Counted from the first letter of the stretch, positions 53,155-63,524 are shown. The stretch is 64,000 nt of DNA from Nostoc sp. 'Peltigera membranacea cyanobiont' 210A (GCF_002246015.1 NZ_NOLJ01000002.1:1-64000), one strand, 5' to 3'. Notes: generated from the letters alone by a model not told the origin. Numbers and translations: made by a program.

Positions 53155-53268
53155 TATGGTCATTAGTCATTCGTCATTGGTCATTGGTCATTGGTCATTA
53201 GTCATTAGTCATTAGTCATTCGTCATTGGTCATTAGTGAATAACAAAGGACAAATGACTAATGACTAA
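53155..53268. repeat. Tandem GTCATTA/GTCATTG heptamer array
   Basis: About ten heptamers of the form GTCATTA, GTCATTC, GTCATTG, then reverse-complement units (ACAAATGACTAATGAC) next to the ribH stop, so the array can also fold back. Confidence 0.9.
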
Positions 53269-53847
53269 CTAGCCGAGTTCTTCTGACTCCAAAGTTAAAT
53301 TGCCAACGCTGGCACTTGGAAAAGCGGCTGGCAAAGACTGGCTATTACGAGAATATGGCTCTGCCAGGTTAGAACGCAGTTGCCGCATCAGGCTAGCCAT
53401 TTCTAAGGCATTCATGGCGTAATCCCAGCCATGATTACCTTTTATGCCTGCCCGTTCTAGAGCTTGCTGCATAGTATCTACTGTCAAAATGCCAAAAATT
53501 ACTGGCACCCCAGTTTGAAAGCTAGCGGCGGCAATGCCTTTAGAAACCTCTGAGGATACGTAATCAAAATGGGGTGTTTGTCCTCGAATGACTGCGCCAA
53601 GACAAATTACAGCATCATAACGATGGGAAAGTGCTAATTGGCGAGCTACTAAAGGTACTTCAAAACTTCCCGGAACCCAAACATAGTCCACCTGATTACC
53701 TTGGGGATTAGGGTCTACACCGTGGCGCTTTAAACAATCTTGACATCCCTCTAGCAGCTTTCCGGTAACGAGGTCATTGAATCGACCAATCACCACTGCA
53801 AACCGCAAAGGCTCCGTTTGGGTAAAAGTTCCCTCGAAAACTGCCAT
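53269..53847 (-). CDS. ribH: 6,7-dimethyl-8-ribityllumazine synthase
   Basis: 192 aa from ATG 53847, chosen for AAGAGG 6 nt upstream. Penultimate step of riboflavin synthesis; forms icosahedral or decameric particles. Motifs: [71 protein letters not shown] with [18 protein letters not shown]. The last ~25 residues after RSNLAEPYS extend beyond the usual family end and are Ser/Leu-rich. Confidence 0.94.
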   Translation of the reverse strand: MAVFEGTFTQTEPLRFAVVIGRFNDLVTGKLLEGCQDCLKRHGVDPNPQGNQVDYVWVPGSFEVPLVARQLALSHRYDAVICLGAVIRGQTPHFDYVSSEVSKGIAAASFQTGVPVIFGILTVDTMQQALERAGIKGNHGWDYAMNALEMASLMRQLRSNLAEPYSRNSQSLPAAFPSASVGNLTLESEELG

Positions 53848-54039
53848 GATTGCCTCTTTATCAACTATACTTCTGGCCAATATACATTTCTTATTTAAAT
53901 GTAGAGGAGCAGGAAAGCGCGATCAAAATAAAGTTAGTAGGAAAAAGAAAAAATCCCTTGTTTCCCTTAACCTTTGACCTTGGCTTTTCTGCCCCTCTAG
54001 TTCTTATATTATGTGCCTGCGCCAGAGCGAAGCCGTCGC

Positions 54040-54228
54040 CTAAACGACAAAAAAGTTTAACAAACCAACTAAAAACACCAAACCAATCCAGACCCCAGAA
54101 CCAAGCCAGAGCAGTTTTTTAGATTCATTCCAGTTTTGGGGAGTGGCATAAGCAACCGGAACGCCCACAACTAGGACAAAAGACAACAAGACTAAACCTA
54201 TCAAGGCAAATTGGAATATTATGGTCAT
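54040..54228 (-). CDS. psbZ: Photosystem II protein Z (Ycf9)
   Basis: 62 aa, two membrane helices, involved in PSII-light-harvesting contact. [40 protein letters not shown], and the second helix [20 protein letters not shown] are standard. ATG 54228 is chosen over an in-frame ATG five codons upstream because family members start with MTIIFQ. Confidence 0.96.
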   Translation of the reverse strand: MTIIFQFALIGLVLLSFVLVVGVPVAYATPQNWNESKKLLWLGSGVWIGLVFLVGLLNFFVV

Positions 54229-54378
54229 TTTTGCTTCTCCCAATACAGCGAAATACTAAGGATAGAATATCCTAAAGGGCGACACTGACACTTTCTTATT
54301 ATTTTTAAGCTAGCAGAAATTGCAACATTTTTGTCATTTGTCCTTTGTCTAAGTACAAGTGACTAATGACTCTTAACT

Positions 54379-57075
54379 ATGGATTTAATACTTTGCCACA
54401 CAACAGCTGATTTTGACGCATTAGGAGCAGCAGTAGGGTTAACGCGCCTACTACCGGGAAGCAATATTGTGCTAACTGGCGGCTCTCATCCTCCTGTACG
54501 GGATTTTTTAGCATTGCATCGGGATGAATATCCACTGATTGAACGCCGTTCGGTGAATCCAGAAAAAATTCGCTCTCTGAATGTGGTGGATACACAACAG
54601 CGCGATCGCTTGGGTAAAGCTGCTGAGTGGTTAGATTTACCCAATCTGAGAGAAATTATAGTTTATGACCATCACTTAGGACAAGAATCAGATATTCCCG
54701 CCACGCGATCGCATATTGACTCAGTAGGAGCCACCACAACTTTAATCGTTGAGAAATTGCAACAACAGGAAATTTCCTTGACTTCTGCCGAAGCAACTGT
54801 GATGGCTTTAGGTATCCACGTTGACACTGGCTCTTTGACATATGACCAGTCCACACCACGGGATGCCTTAGCTTTGGCTTGGTTGATGCAACAAGGGGCA
54901 AGTTTATCAGTAATTTCTACTTACCGTGACCCCGGATTATCTCCGCAATTGCAACAGCTATTAACTGAGGCATTGGAAAGTTTAGAATATCTCTGTCTAC
55001 ATGGATATACGGTCGCTTGGGTAACTCTGAAAACAGATGGGTTTGTGCCGGGGCTGTCGAGTCTAGCTTCGGAACTTGTAGAATTAACTGAAATTGATGC
55101 CCTACTGTTGGCTAATGAGTATCCTTTAGGTGAAGAGGATTCACGCTTAACTGTAATTGGGCGATCGCAAATTCCCAAAACAAATCTTAATCTATTATTC
55201 CAACCATTGGGGGGCGGGGGTCATTCGCAAGCCGCATCGCTAAACCTACGCAAAGTAGATTCGCAGGCAATATTAAAACAACTCCTTGACGGGGTAAAAG
55301 TACAAATTCCCCATCCCCTTACTGCTAGGGATTTGATGTCTTCTCCTGTCCGCACAATTCTGCCTGAAACCACAATTGCCGAAGCCCAGCGCATTTTATT
55401 ACGCTATGGACACTCTGGTTTATCTGTAGTCGATACTCAAGGGCAACTAATAGGCATTATTTCGCGGCGAGATATTGATATCGCCTTACACCACGGCTTT
55501 AGTCATGCGCCAGTCAAGGGCTACATGACAAGAAATCTTAAAACAATTACACCAGATACAACACTGCCACAAATTGAGTCGCTAATGGTGACTTATGATA
55601 TCGGACGCTTACCAGTATTGGAAAATGAGCAGTTAATGGGTATTGTCACTCGTACTGATGTCTTGCGGGAATTACATCAAGAAAGGGATGAAAACGCAGA
55701 AGGGGGAGAGGAGGAGAGACAAAAAAGTAATATTAATCTCCCGCAATTGCAAAATAAACTTGCTCCTCAGTTATGGCAATTACTCACCATCGCATCGCAA
55801 GAAGCAGAAAAACGGGGTTGGCATCTTTATCTAGTCGGGGGCGCGGTGCGGGATGTGCTATTAGCTGAGACAGCAGGTAGCTTGATGATTAAAGATATTG
55901 ACTTAGTAGTTGATGGCTTTCACAAATCAGCAGATGTTGGCGCTGGTGTGGAACTAGGAAAAGCACTCCAACAACTTTACCCTGCGGCTCGTTTAGAAAT
56001 CCACGGGGCTTTTCAAACTGCTGCTTTGTTGTGGCATAAAGACCCAGAATTAGATTCTCTTTGGGTAGATATTGCCACGGCTAGAACAGAGTTTTATCCC
56101 TATCCAGCGGCAAATCCAGAAGTTGAGGCGAGTTCCATTCGTCAAGACTTGTATCGTCGAGATTTTACCATCAACGCCCTTGCCTTGCGCCTGACTTCAC
56201 CTCGTGCTGGTGAGTTACTCGATTTTTTTGGTGGTTTACTAGATTTACAAGCTAAACAAATTCGGGTTTTGCACGCCAATAGCTTTATCGAAGACCCCAC
56301 CCGCATTTATCGTGGCGTGCGCTTTGCTGTGCGCTTCGGATTTCAAATAGAACCGCAAACTGAAGAGTTTATTCGCTATGCCATCAACAGTGGTGTTTAC
56401 GATCGCACCGCTCAAGAGAATAGCAGAACTCCAGCCCTGCAAACGCGACTGAAAACAGAATTAAAACACATCTTAGAAGCCCACTACTGGAAATCGGCTT
56501 TGCAATTGCTAGATAACTTAGGGGCATTGCAATGCATCCATCCTAGCCTGAAGCTAAATGTGGAAGTCCTACGACAATTACGTTTGCTAGAAAGTTGTTT
56601 GCGGCGATTTGACTTGCAACCGACACTCATCCATTGGGAAATGCGCTTAGAAACGTTAATCGCCCATCTAACACCACAATATCGGGCGAAAGTTGCAAAG
56701 AATCTGCAACTGCAAGAAGATGGCATTCAACGCTTGCAAAACTTGGCTTCTGCCCAACCTGAGGTAATGGAATCTTTGCCTAAGTGTCAAAGTCCTAGTC
56801 AAGTAGTACAATTGTTGCGACAGTATGATTTACCAATGCTGATTTTAATCGCTGTGCAAAGTCCGCGATCGCTTAGACATCAGATTTGGGAATATTTAAC
56901 TGTTTGGACTAATGTGCAGCCACTATTGAATGGTAATGATTTAAAGAAACTTGGTTACAAACCAGGGCCTCAATATCGGCAGATATTAGATGATATGCTT
57001 GCTGCTACCTTGGATGAAATAATTAAAGATAAGACTGAAGCTGAGGAATTTTTAGCGCAACACTATCCTAAATGA
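54379..57075 (+). CDS. DHH domain - CBS pair - CCA/poly(A) nucleotidyltransferase fusion
   Basis: 898 aa. Residues ~1-310: DHH/DHHA1 phosphoesterase ([50 protein letters not shown]). Residues ~315-435: two CBS motifs ([36 protein letters not shown]). Residues ~455-898: class II tRNA nucleotidyltransferase/poly(A) polymerase with head [15 protein letters not shown], metal-binding [38 protein letters not shown], then a helical tail. Such fusions occur in several bacterial groups. It may add CCA (or only A or CC) to tRNAs and couple that to nucleotide sensing; the exact specificity is uncertain. Together with the tRNA-Gly lacking encoded CCA, a 3'-end-adding enzyme is expected. Confidence 0.9.
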   Translation: MDLILCHTTADFDALGAAVGLTRLLPGSNIVLTGGSHPPVRDFLALHRDEYPLIERRSVNPEKIRSLNVVDTQQRDRLGKAAEWLDLPNLREIIVYDHHLGQESDIPATRSHIDSVGATTTLIVEKLQQQEISLTSAEATVMALGIHVDTGSLTYDQSTPRDALALAWLMQQGASLSVISTYRDPGLSPQLQQLLTEALESLEYLCLHGYTVAWVTLKTDGFVPGLSSLASELVELTEIDALLLANEYPLGEEDSRLTVIGRSQIPKTNLNLLFQPLGGGGHSQAASLNLRKVDSQAILKQLLDGVKVQIPHPLTARDLMSSPVRTILPETTIAEAQRILLRYGHSGLSVVDTQGQLIGIISRRDIDIALHHGFSHAPVKGYMTRNLKTITPDTTLPQIESLMVTYDIGRLPVLENEQLMGIVTRTDVLRELHQERDENAEGGEEERQKSNINLPQLQNKLAPQLWQLLTIASQEAEKRGWHLYLVGGAVRDVLLAETAGSLMIKDIDLVVDGFHKSADVGAGVELGKALQQLYPAARLEIHGAFQTAALLWHKDPELDSLWVDIATARTEFYPYPAANPEVEASSIRQDLYRRDFTINALALRLTSPRAGELLDFFGGLLDLQAKQIRVLHANSFIEDPTRIYRGVRFAVRFGFQIEPQTEEFIRYAINSGVYDRTAQENSRTPALQTRLKTELKHILEAHYWKSALQLLDNLGALQCIHPSLKLNVEVLRQLRLLESCLRRFDLQPTLIHWEMRLETLIAHLTPQYRAKVAKNLQLQEDGIQRLQNLASAQPEVMESLPKCQSPSQVVQLLRQYDLPMLILIAVQSPRSLRHQIWEYLTVWTNVQPLLNGNDLKKLGYKPGPQYRQILDDMLAATLDEIIKDKTEAEEFLAQHYPK

Positions 57076-57087
57076 AATAGCTCTGGT

Positions 57088-57852
57088 CTAAATTGTATCT
57101 AGATCGATATTTAACTCCCGCAGTTTTGCTGCTAAACGTTCCGCCTTTTGTTCGGCTTGTTCTGCCTTTTGTTCGGCTTGTTCTGCCTTTTGTTCGGCTT
57201 GTTCTGCCTTTTGTTCGGCTTGTTCTGCCTTTTGTTCGGCTTGTTCTGCCGTTTCTTCCGGTGTTGGTACTAGTTGCCCATCTCGTGTAAAAAACCGCAA
57301 TAAACCTTCATAAACTCCCAAATATAACCCTAGCTGATGACTCCACAAATATCCTTGTTCACTTGCTTGTAGAGCTTGATATTCTCCATCTACTAAATGA
57401 AATCCCGCAAATTCTTGTGTGTAAGGGTCAAACCAAAAATAATCGGGCGTGCGGAAGGTGTCTTGATAAATTGTTTTCTTTAAACCTTTATCAGTATTAG
57501 CTGTTGAGTTAGACAAAATTTCTAAAATTACATTCGGATATTTGCCATCTTCTTCCCAGACTACCCAGCTTTTACGAGTTTTACGTTCAGTTCCCAGTAC
57601 AACAAAAAAGTCTGGCCCTCGGAAGTATTCTGATTTGCGTTGGCGCGGACTGTAGTAAATAGTTAGATTTCCCGCCGCATAGAAATCATTTCTATCTCGC
57701 CACAACCATTCCAGACATGTTAATAGTAGGATTATTTGCCGTAAATGCAGTTCGCTTTCCAAGGGAGGTTCGTCACTATATAAATCACCAGGGGGAAATA
57801 TAACATCTTGGCAGATGCCTTCTTGAGAATCTAATTCTTGAGCAATGGTCAT
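57088..57852 (-). CDS. Uma2 family (DUF820) endonuclease-like protein with heptad tail
   Basis: 254 aa. The Uma2 restriction-endonuclease-like fold (residues ~15-190): YFRGPDFFVVLGTERKTRKS, YPNVILEILSNSTANTDKG, TPDYFWFDPYTQEFAGF. The catalytic PD...E.. (PDFFVV...EILS) is visible. Cyanobacteria carry many such proteins; role unsettled. The C-terminus (~205-240) is a coiled coil of nearly perfect AEQKAEQ heptads, coded by four to five exact 21-bp units at 57125-57251. Confidence 0.85.
   Translation of the reverse strand: MTIAQELDSQEGICQDVIFPPGDLYSDEPPLESELHLRQIILLLTCLEWLWRDRNDFYAAGNLTIYYSPRQRKSEYFRGPDFFVVLGTERKTRKSWVVWEEDGKYPNVILEILSNSTANTDKGLKKTIYQDTFRTPDYFWFDPYTQEFAGFHLVDGEYQALQASEQGYLWSHQLGLYLGVYEGLLRFFTRDGQLVPTPEETAEQAEQKAEQAEQKAEQAEQKAEQAEQKAEQAEQKAERLAAKLRELNIDLDTI
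57143..57250. repeat. 21-bp tandem repeats encoding the Uma2 coiled coil
   Basis: About five copies of CTTTTGTTCGGCTTGTTCTGC, one heptad each; nearly identical, so copy number is likely variable between strains. Confidence 0.9.
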
Positions 57853-57942
57853 AGAATGGATATGGCATCAAGTAGTTATAAATTTACTTTAGCAGTTTTG
57901 TAGTTAGCGATCGCGTAGCGTACCGTGGGTAATCGCCTATTT

Positions 57943-58305
57943 TTAGGGTAAGGGTAAATAAACTATTCTGTCTTGATATTCATCGTCTTCTGATGCCAAA
58001 GCAACTATTATGAGTTCTTCTATATTTTCACCAATACTTAAATTTTGATTGAGGATAAAAATTCCTGGTACGTGGCGATTAATAGCAATATGGTCAGCTA
58101 AATGTACTGGCATAGAAGTTCGGTTATTTGTCACTAAGATAAAATTATTATCCTCACACCAACACAGAATTTCTGGATCGAGTGTACTTTTTGGTGGAGT
58201 TCCTGATTTTCCTACCACTTTAATCGCAATATCAGGTTCTCTTAGCCTAATTTGATTTGGATAGATAGGATTGACATTTTCATCAATCAGATATTGCAGT
58301 GTCAT
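57943..58305 (-). CDS. DUF5615 PIN-like toxin candidate
   Basis: 120 aa. PIN-like fold: LIDENVNPIYPNQIRLREPD near the start, DPEILCWCEDNNFILVTNNR, and VPGIFILNQNLSIGENIEEL. Acidic pocket residues D8, E9 and later D45-type are kept. In cyanobacteria DUF5615 proteins are paired with DUF433 proteins as toxin-antitoxin systems; the upstream gene overlaps by 4 nt and is such a DUF433 protein. Activity as RNase is inferred from the fold. Confidence 0.82.
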   Translation of the reverse strand: MTLQYLIDENVNPIYPNQIRLREPDIAIKVVGKSGTPPKSTLDPEILCWCEDNNFILVTNNRTSMPVHLADHIAINRHVPGIFILNQNLSIGENIEELIIVALASEDDEYQDRIVYLPLP

Positions 58306-58640
58306 GCTTGCTGTTTAGCTTGTCTTTCAATTCGGAGTTGGCGCAGTTTTTCTGACACTGGCGGGGGATTAAGCCTCTGTTGTTCTCGCATTCTATGACC
58401 GTGTTCTATCCAGTTTTTGATGTAAGCACTGACAGTTTCTTTGTTTTGCAGATAATAAAGAATTGTTGCATATACTTGTTCTAAAGATATTGTTTGATAA
58501 ATTTGGGCAATTTCTTCTGGAGAACGTCCACAATCAATGTATTCATAAAGAATTGTTTCAATACCAATTCTTGAGTCTTTCAGTCTAATGTCTTCAGAAG
58601 AGAGAAAGTTGAAATAGTCTGCGATATGTTTGGTAGACAT
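58302..58640 (-). CDS. DUF433 antitoxin candidate
   Basis: About 112 aa from ATG 58640 (an ATG six codons upstream at 58658 is possible). DUF433 core: DYFNFLSSEDIRLKDSRIGI, ILYEYIDCGRSPEEIAQIYQ, SLEQVYATILYYLQNKETVS. The winged-helix-like domain is expected to bind DNA and the toxin; a charged C-terminal tail (EKLRQLRIERQAKQQA) could do the latter. ATGA overlap with the PIN-like gene shows coupled translation. Confidence 0.85.
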   Translation of the reverse strand: MSTKHIADYFNFLSSEDIRLKDSRIGIETILYEYIDCGRSPEEIAQIYQTISLEQVYATILYYLQNKETVSAYIKNWIEHGHRMREQQRLNPPPVSEKLRQLRIERQAKQQA

Positions 58641-58857
58641 AGATTGACCTATATTCATAGTTAGTTATTATATATAGTAATCTTTTTATTCAAGCGATAA
58701 GCTTGACGGCATAGCGATCGCTTACCACACTACATTAACGCTTTGCAAAAAAAAGCGATCACATTCTTAAGTTAGGCAGAAAAAAAGATAATGTAATCTT
58801 GTCTTCCTTACAAACAAGACAAGATATCCGACTCAAAGAAGTTAGATATCTGTTTCA

Positions 58858-59022
58858 TTAGGGTTTGATTAAAGATTCTTCAGACTGGCGATATTTAGTA
58901 ATTAACTTACGTGTTTTTAGGGGTGAATAAAGCAGCATGGAAAGTGTGGGTAAACTGGTTCCTGTTAGTGCTAACAAAATAAATGGATTTAGAAAGCCTG
59001 CTATGAAATCTGGATAGCTCAT
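58858..59022 (-). CDS. Possible small membrane protein (54 aa)
   Basis: ATG 59022 to TAA 58860. One hydrophobic helix, FIAGFLNPFILLALTGTSLP, followed by MLLYSPLKTRKLITKYRQSE. No strong Shine-Dalgarno and no family recognised; its composition (Leu-rich, basic tail) resembles small thylakoid proteins. Called because of the clean frame and the lack of competing features. Confidence 0.45.
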   Translation of the reverse strand: MSYPDFIAGFLNPFILLALTGTSLPTLSMLLYSPLKTRKLITKYRQSEESLIKP

Positions 59023-59575
59023 AGTTCAAGGGCAACAAGTAAAATATGCCAATTTTGCTGTGTATTACGCAAATACACTTAAATTAGCAGGGGTGATTCA
59101 ATTAATCAACCTTTTTAACAATAGTTATTTCTTCTTGTGGGATGGGCGTCTCGCCCGTCCTGGGGCGGGCAAGATGCCCACCGCACAAGAGTATTTAAGA
59201 CAGAATAAAACTGCTGTAAGTCTTTCTAGTAGGGCTGGGGAGTGTGGAAATAGAAAAAGCGATCGCATCCTCGCTTTCCAAAATTCCTTAGTGTTACACT
59301 GTAGTCAATATCAAACCTCATTACAACTCCAGCGAGATAGCTCAAATGAAGTAGTACCAAACACCTGTTGCGCCAAAGCAACAAATGTCAACGAAGAATA
59401 AATGCAACTAGTTTGACAGGGTTACTTCACATAGTCATGCACTAAAAATATTGTCATCACTCCTATCTACATAGAACCGCTTGACGAGTGTCTGCGGCTG
59501 AGTTTTTTTAAGTCTAATCTACCCACAGCTTTTGTAAATACGCGGGTGGATTTTGCGAATTGAGGTTTGAAAAAA
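59023..59575. other. Spacer with palindromic repeat, no gene called
   Basis: The 553-nt region holds a GGGCGTCTCGCCCGTCC / GGGCGGGCAAGATGCCC stem (59136-59187), a widespread cyanobacterial repeat. An open frame at 59060-59401 is mostly that repeat and is rejected. Confidence 0.55.
59136..59187. repeat. GC-rich palindromic repeat
   Basis: GTGGGATGGGCGTCTCGCCC and CGGGCAAGATGCCCACCGCAC pair imperfectly; the loop is CGTCCTGGGG. Typical dispersed repeat; may be transcribed as a stable hairpin. Confidence 0.75.
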
Positions 59576-61189
59576 ATGCCGAAAAAATCAATATTATTAG
59601 CTGAGAATTTAGCCTATAATCTCAGCATAGATAGAACTTTATTTCAAGGAATTCATGTGAGTATTGAGGCGGGCGATCGCATTGCTTTAGTTGGTCGCAA
59701 CGGAATAGGAAAATCAACCCTACTCAAGATACTTGCAAGTCAACTCAGCCCCAATACAGGCTCAGTTTTGCGTCATGGTATGGTCTATTATTTGCCACAG
59801 ATCAGCACTATCAGACAAGAAATTACAGCAGAGACAGTGCTTAATTTTTTGATTTCTATCTCTGATGAATGGTGGAATATTGAGGAGATTTTACAAACAC
59901 AATTTCACACCAACCTTGACCTTTCACTACCAATTACTAACTTGAGTGGTGGAGAACTTACTAAACTATTTCTGGCAATCGGTTTAGCTCAAGAACCAAA
60001 CTTGCTATTACTTGATGAGCCAACAAATCACATGGATTTGCAAGCGTTAGAAAGCTTAAAGCAGTTTCTTCAAGATTTTACGGGTGCTTTTGTAATTGTC
60101 TCGCATAAGCCTTTTTTCTTAGATCAAGTGACAGATTTCACCTGGGAACTTACACCTGCTGGCGTGAAAGTATATGGCGGTAATTTCTCACACTATCGAG
60201 AACAGAAAGAAATAGAGTTAGAGGTAGCATTGCGATCGCACGAAGCCGCCAGAAAGGAACTCAAACGTACCCAAGCCACAGCGATGCAAGAACAGCAACG
60301 CGCAGCCCAATCTAATCGCAACGGTCGCGCCAAGTTTCTAAATGGTAGTATTGATAGAATGGCCGCAGGACTGATTAAAACCAAAGCTGAAGTGTCTACC
60401 GGAACTGCGAAGAAGAAACATGAAGCAGCAGTAGCAAAGGCTAATCAAAAGGTTGCAGAGACGAAGATCAAAACTACGAAAGTAACAAGTATTCAGCTAG
60501 AAGAAAAAAATCAAAAGCGCCGAAATCTAATTAATATCCAGGGTACAAATCTTAGGATATCAGAGCGTCTATTGATTCAAAATATTCAACTGCATATATC
60601 ATCTGGCGATCGCATAGCCATGATCGGCGCAAACGGTTCTGGTAAATCGAGTTTGGTCAAAGCAATTTTGGGGATGGAAAACCAAACGGCGGTTTTAGAA
60701 TCAGGTGAAGTTTTGCTCACACCAGCGATGAAAGCTGTATATCTCGATCAAACCTATGAATTGATAAATCGCCGATACACAATTCTGGAAAATATGCAAG
60801 CTGCCAATCCTAATCTCAGTTATCAGCTTTTGCGTCAACAACTAGGACACTTTCTCTTTAAATATGATCGCGTTCACAAAAGCGCTTCTGTATTGAGTGG
60901 AGGTGAATTAGCAAGATTAGCGATCGCTATGATTAGTATCTCAGAAATCGATCTGTTGATTCTCGATGAGCCAACTAATAACCTGGATATTGAAACTGTT
61001 GAACAAATGGTAGTAGGTATCAATGATTACCAAGGAACGCTTTGGGTAATTTCACACGATATCGATTTCCTCAGCCGGATTAACATTACCCAAGGTTTCA
61101 AATTGAGGGAACAAACTTTGCAAATGACAACTTATTTACCGAGTACACCAGAGCAATATTATCGAGAGTTGCTGGAATGCGATCAATAA
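59576..61189 (+). CDS. ABC-F type ATPase (ribosome-acting)
   Basis: 537 aa from ATG 59576 (TTG at 59567 would sit too close to GAGG). Two ABC cassettes on one chain: Walker A GRNGIGKST and GANGSGKSS; signature LSGGELTKLFLAIG and LSGGELARLAIAMI; Walker B LLLLDEPTNHMDL and LLILDEPTNNLDI. The linker (~residues 210-300, basic, KELKRTQATAMQEQQ) is the P-site-interaction motif region that reaches into the ribosome. No membrane helices. Some ABC-F members protect against antibiotics, others act in normal translation; substrate not predictable. Confidence 0.9.
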   Translation: MPKKSILLAENLAYNLSIDRTLFQGIHVSIEAGDRIALVGRNGIGKSTLLKILASQLSPNTGSVLRHGMVYYLPQISTIRQEITAETVLNFLISISDEWWNIEEILQTQFHTNLDLSLPITNLSGGELTKLFLAIGLAQEPNLLLLDEPTNHMDLQALESLKQFLQDFTGAFVIVSHKPFFLDQVTDFTWELTPAGVKVYGGNFSHYREQKEIELEVALRSHEAARKELKRTQATAMQEQQRAAQSNRNGRAKFLNGSIDRMAAGLIKTKAEVSTGTAKKKHEAAVAKANQKVAETKIKTTKVTSIQLEEKNQKRRNLINIQGTNLRISERLLIQNIQLHISSGDRIAMIGANGSGKSSLVKAILGMENQTAVLESGEVLLTPAMKAVYLDQTYELINRRYTILENMQAANPNLSYQLLRQQLGHFLFKYDRVHKSASVLSGGELARLAIAMISISEIDLLILDEPTNNLDIETVEQMVVGINDYQGTLWVISHDIDFLSRINITQGFKLREQTLQMTTYLPSTPEQYYRELLECDQ

Positions 61190-61285
61190 AGCGATCGCCT
61201 CATGTAAATTTCTAGCTCAACAATAGAAGCCGCAAAGCATACAGGCAAGTTATAATTCTCTTGCGGTGCAACGTAACAAAAATTT

Positions 61286-61612
61286 ATGAGTAATCCCCTT
61301 GTGCAAGCCTTTTTCGTAGGCAGAGCGGTAGCAGAAGTAGTTAATGAGCGTTTAGAGGTCGCCTTGACCGATGCTTTGAGCGATCTGGGCAAATTTGATG
61401 CAGAAGCTAGAGAGCAGCTGCGCCAGTTTACAGAAGAAGTCCTAGAGCGGGCAAATCGGGCAGCAGAATCAGCTAATGCTGGTGAAGCTACTGCAAGTAG
61501 TGGGCAAGCCAGTTCTGATTCCGGTGACTTGCAAGCAGATATTGACGAATTAAGAGCAGAAATTGCCCTGTTACGAACAGAATTGCAACATTATCGCCGA
61601 GCTTCTGCATAA
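61286..61612 (+). CDS. Conserved cyanobacterial DUF6825-like protein
   Basis: 108 aa: [40 protein letters not shown], a Gly/Ser/Ala-rich linker, and a C-terminal coiled segment [20 protein letters not shown]. Resembles a family of unknown function found throughout cyanobacteria and chloroplasts. ATG 61286. Confidence 0.72.
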   Translation: MSNPLVQAFFVGRAVAEVVNERLEVALTDALSDLGKFDAEAREQLRQFTEEVLERANRAAESANAGEATASSGQASSDSGDLQADIDELRAEIALLRTELQHYRRASA

Positions 61613-61617
61613 ATTTT

Positions 61618-61738
61618 AGTCATTAGTCATTAGTCATTAGTCATTGGTAAAAAATTATGTACAAATGACATAGACGCGCCAGCGGCTACTCTACGAGTTC
61701 TCCGAAGGAGTACCCGCAGGGTAGGACAAATGACAAAG
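61618..61738. repeat. Heptamer and palindromic repeats upstream of the AarF gene
   Basis: AGTCATTAGTCATTAGTCATT, then CTCTACGAGTTCTCCGAAGG and GTACCCGCAGGGTAGGAC modules. Confidence 0.8.
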
Positions 61739-61822
61739 GACACTTAAGAAAAAAACAGTTTAGGAATCAGAGTGTCTTTTCTTCCAAGTGATTCGGTCGC
61801 AAACCAACGGTAAACAAAGTAT

Positions 61823-63508
61823 ATGGAACAAGGTTATTCAGAGAAGGCATACCGTTGGAATCGGGAAAAATACTCTAGCAAACGGCGTTTTGTGGACATT
61901 TGGTCTTTTGTCTTGACCTTATTGTTCAAACTTTGGCTATACAACAAATCTTGGAGTTATCCAGGTGGTGTGACTGATGTAAAGCAAGCCGCAAGACGCA
62001 AAACCCAAGCGGTCTGGATTCGCAGTACTCTACTAGATTTAGGGCCAACCTTTATCAAAGTTGGGCAACTGTTTTCTACCCGTGCAGATATATTCCCTGG
62101 TGAATATGTAGAAGAACTAGCCAAGTTACAAGACAAAGTACCGGCATTTAGCTATGAGCAAGTAGAAGCGATCGTTGAGAAAGAACTAGGCAAGAAAATT
62201 CCTGAACTTTTCCATAATTTTGAACCTATTCCCTTAGCTGCTGCTAGCTTGGGGCAAGTACACAAAGCTGTACTACATAGTGGAGAATCAGTTGTTGTCA
62301 AGGTGCAACGTCCTGGACTAAAGAAGTTATTTGAAATAGATTTACAGATTCTCAAAGGAATTACCCGCTACTTTCAAAACCATCCCAAATGGGGACGGGG
62401 ACGCGATTGGTTGGGTATTTATGAAGAATGTTGTCGCATTCTTTGGGAAGAAATTGATTATCTTAACGAAGGTCGTAACGCTGATACTTTTCGCCGTAAC
62501 TTTCGGGGCTACGATTGGGTGAACGTCCCCAGAATATACTGGCGTTACGCTACTTCCAGAGTGCTGACTTTAGAATATCTCCCTGGAATTAAAATTAGCC
62601 AATATGAAGCTTTAGAAGCAGCGGGTTTAGATCGAAAAGCGATCGCTCGTCAAGGCGCTCAAGCCTATTTAATTCAGTTGCTCAATAGTGGCTTTTTTCA
62701 CGCTGATCCCCACCCAGGCAATATTGCCGTTAGTGGAAGTGGGGCTTTAATATTCTACGATTTTGGCATGATGGGGCGGATTAAAGCCAATGTCCGCGAA
62801 GGATTGATGCAAACCCTGTTTGGTATTGCCCAAAAAGACGGCGATCGCGTTGTCCAGTCTCTGATCGATTTAGGCGCGATCGCCCCAACGGATGATATAG
62901 GACCAGTACGGCGTTCCGTGCAGTACATGCTCGATCATTTCATGGATAAGCCCTTTGAAAACCAATCAGTCGCGGCAATCAGTGACGACCTTTACGAAAT
63001 AGCTTATAATCAGCCATTTAGATTTCCAGCAACTTTCACTTTTGTGATGCGAGCCTTTTCTACCTTAGAAGGGGTAGGCAAAGGCTTAGATCCAGAGTTT
63101 AACTTTATGGAAGTTGCCAAACCGTATGCAATGCAACTTATGACTGATATGAATGGTTCTGAGGGGAATAGCTTTCTTAACGAATTAAGTCGCCAAGCAG
63201 CTCAGGTAAGTAGTACTGCCTTTGGTCTACCACGTAGATTAGAGGATACACTGGAGAAGCTAGAGCAGGGAGACATGCGCTTGCGCGTTCGGTCTATAGA
63301 AACCGAACGCCTGCTGCGGCGACAGAGTAGTATTCAGCTCTCAATAAGCTATGCTCTGTTAATCAGCGGTTTCACGCTTTCAGCTACTATTTTAGTGGTT
63401 AAGGATTATGTATGGTTGGCACTGCTGCCTGGTTTAATTGCAGCGGCGCTTTCAGCGATCATGATCCGATTACTTTTACGCCTCGACCGTTACGATCGTA
63501 TGTATTAA
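61823..63508 (+). CDS. ABC1/AarF (UbiB-like) atypical kinase
   Basis: 561 aa. UbiB/ABC1K family: KxGQ motif (IKVGQLFSTRADIFP), AAASLGQVHKAVL (the Ala-rich loop that replaces the usual P-loop), EIDYLNEGRNAD, HADPHPGNIAV (catalytic region), IFYDFGMMG. Two C-terminal membrane helices (LSISYALLISGFTLSATILV and LALLPGLIAAALSAIMIRLL). Members tune isoprenoid quinone and tocopherol/plastoquinone metabolism and thylakoid stability. ATG 61823; the PP2C gene follows 16 nt later. Confidence 0.92.
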   Translation: MEQGYSEKAYRWNREKYSSKRRFVDIWSFVLTLLFKLWLYNKSWSYPGGVTDVKQAARRKTQAVWIRSTLLDLGPTFIKVGQLFSTRADIFPGEYVEELAKLQDKVPAFSYEQVEAIVEKELGKKIPELFHNFEPIPLAAASLGQVHKAVLHSGESVVVKVQRPGLKKLFEIDLQILKGITRYFQNHPKWGRGRDWLGIYEECCRILWEEIDYLNEGRNADTFRRNFRGYDWVNVPRIYWRYATSRVLTLEYLPGIKISQYEALEAAGLDRKAIARQGAQAYLIQLLNSGFFHADPHPGNIAVSGSGALIFYDFGMMGRIKANVREGLMQTLFGIAQKDGDRVVQSLIDLGAIAPTDDIGPVRRSVQYMLDHFMDKPFENQSVAAISDDLYEIAYNQPFRFPATFTFVMRAFSTLEGVGKGLDPEFNFMEVAKPYAMQLMTDMNGSEGNSFLNELSRQAAQVSSTAFGLPRRLEDTLEKLEQGDMRLRVRSIETERLLRRQSSIQLSISYALLISGFTLSATILVVKDYVWLALLPGLIAAALSAIMIRLLLRLDRYDRMY

Positions 63509-63524
63509 TTGTTGCAAAAAAATT

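Noticed and set aside
53155..53268. CRISPR array at the heptamer repeats
   Set aside because: Units are contiguous 7-mers with no spacers and no cas genes nearby.
59060..59401. A 113-codon + strand frame
   Set aside because: A large part is the GGGCGTCTCGCCC palindromic repeat.
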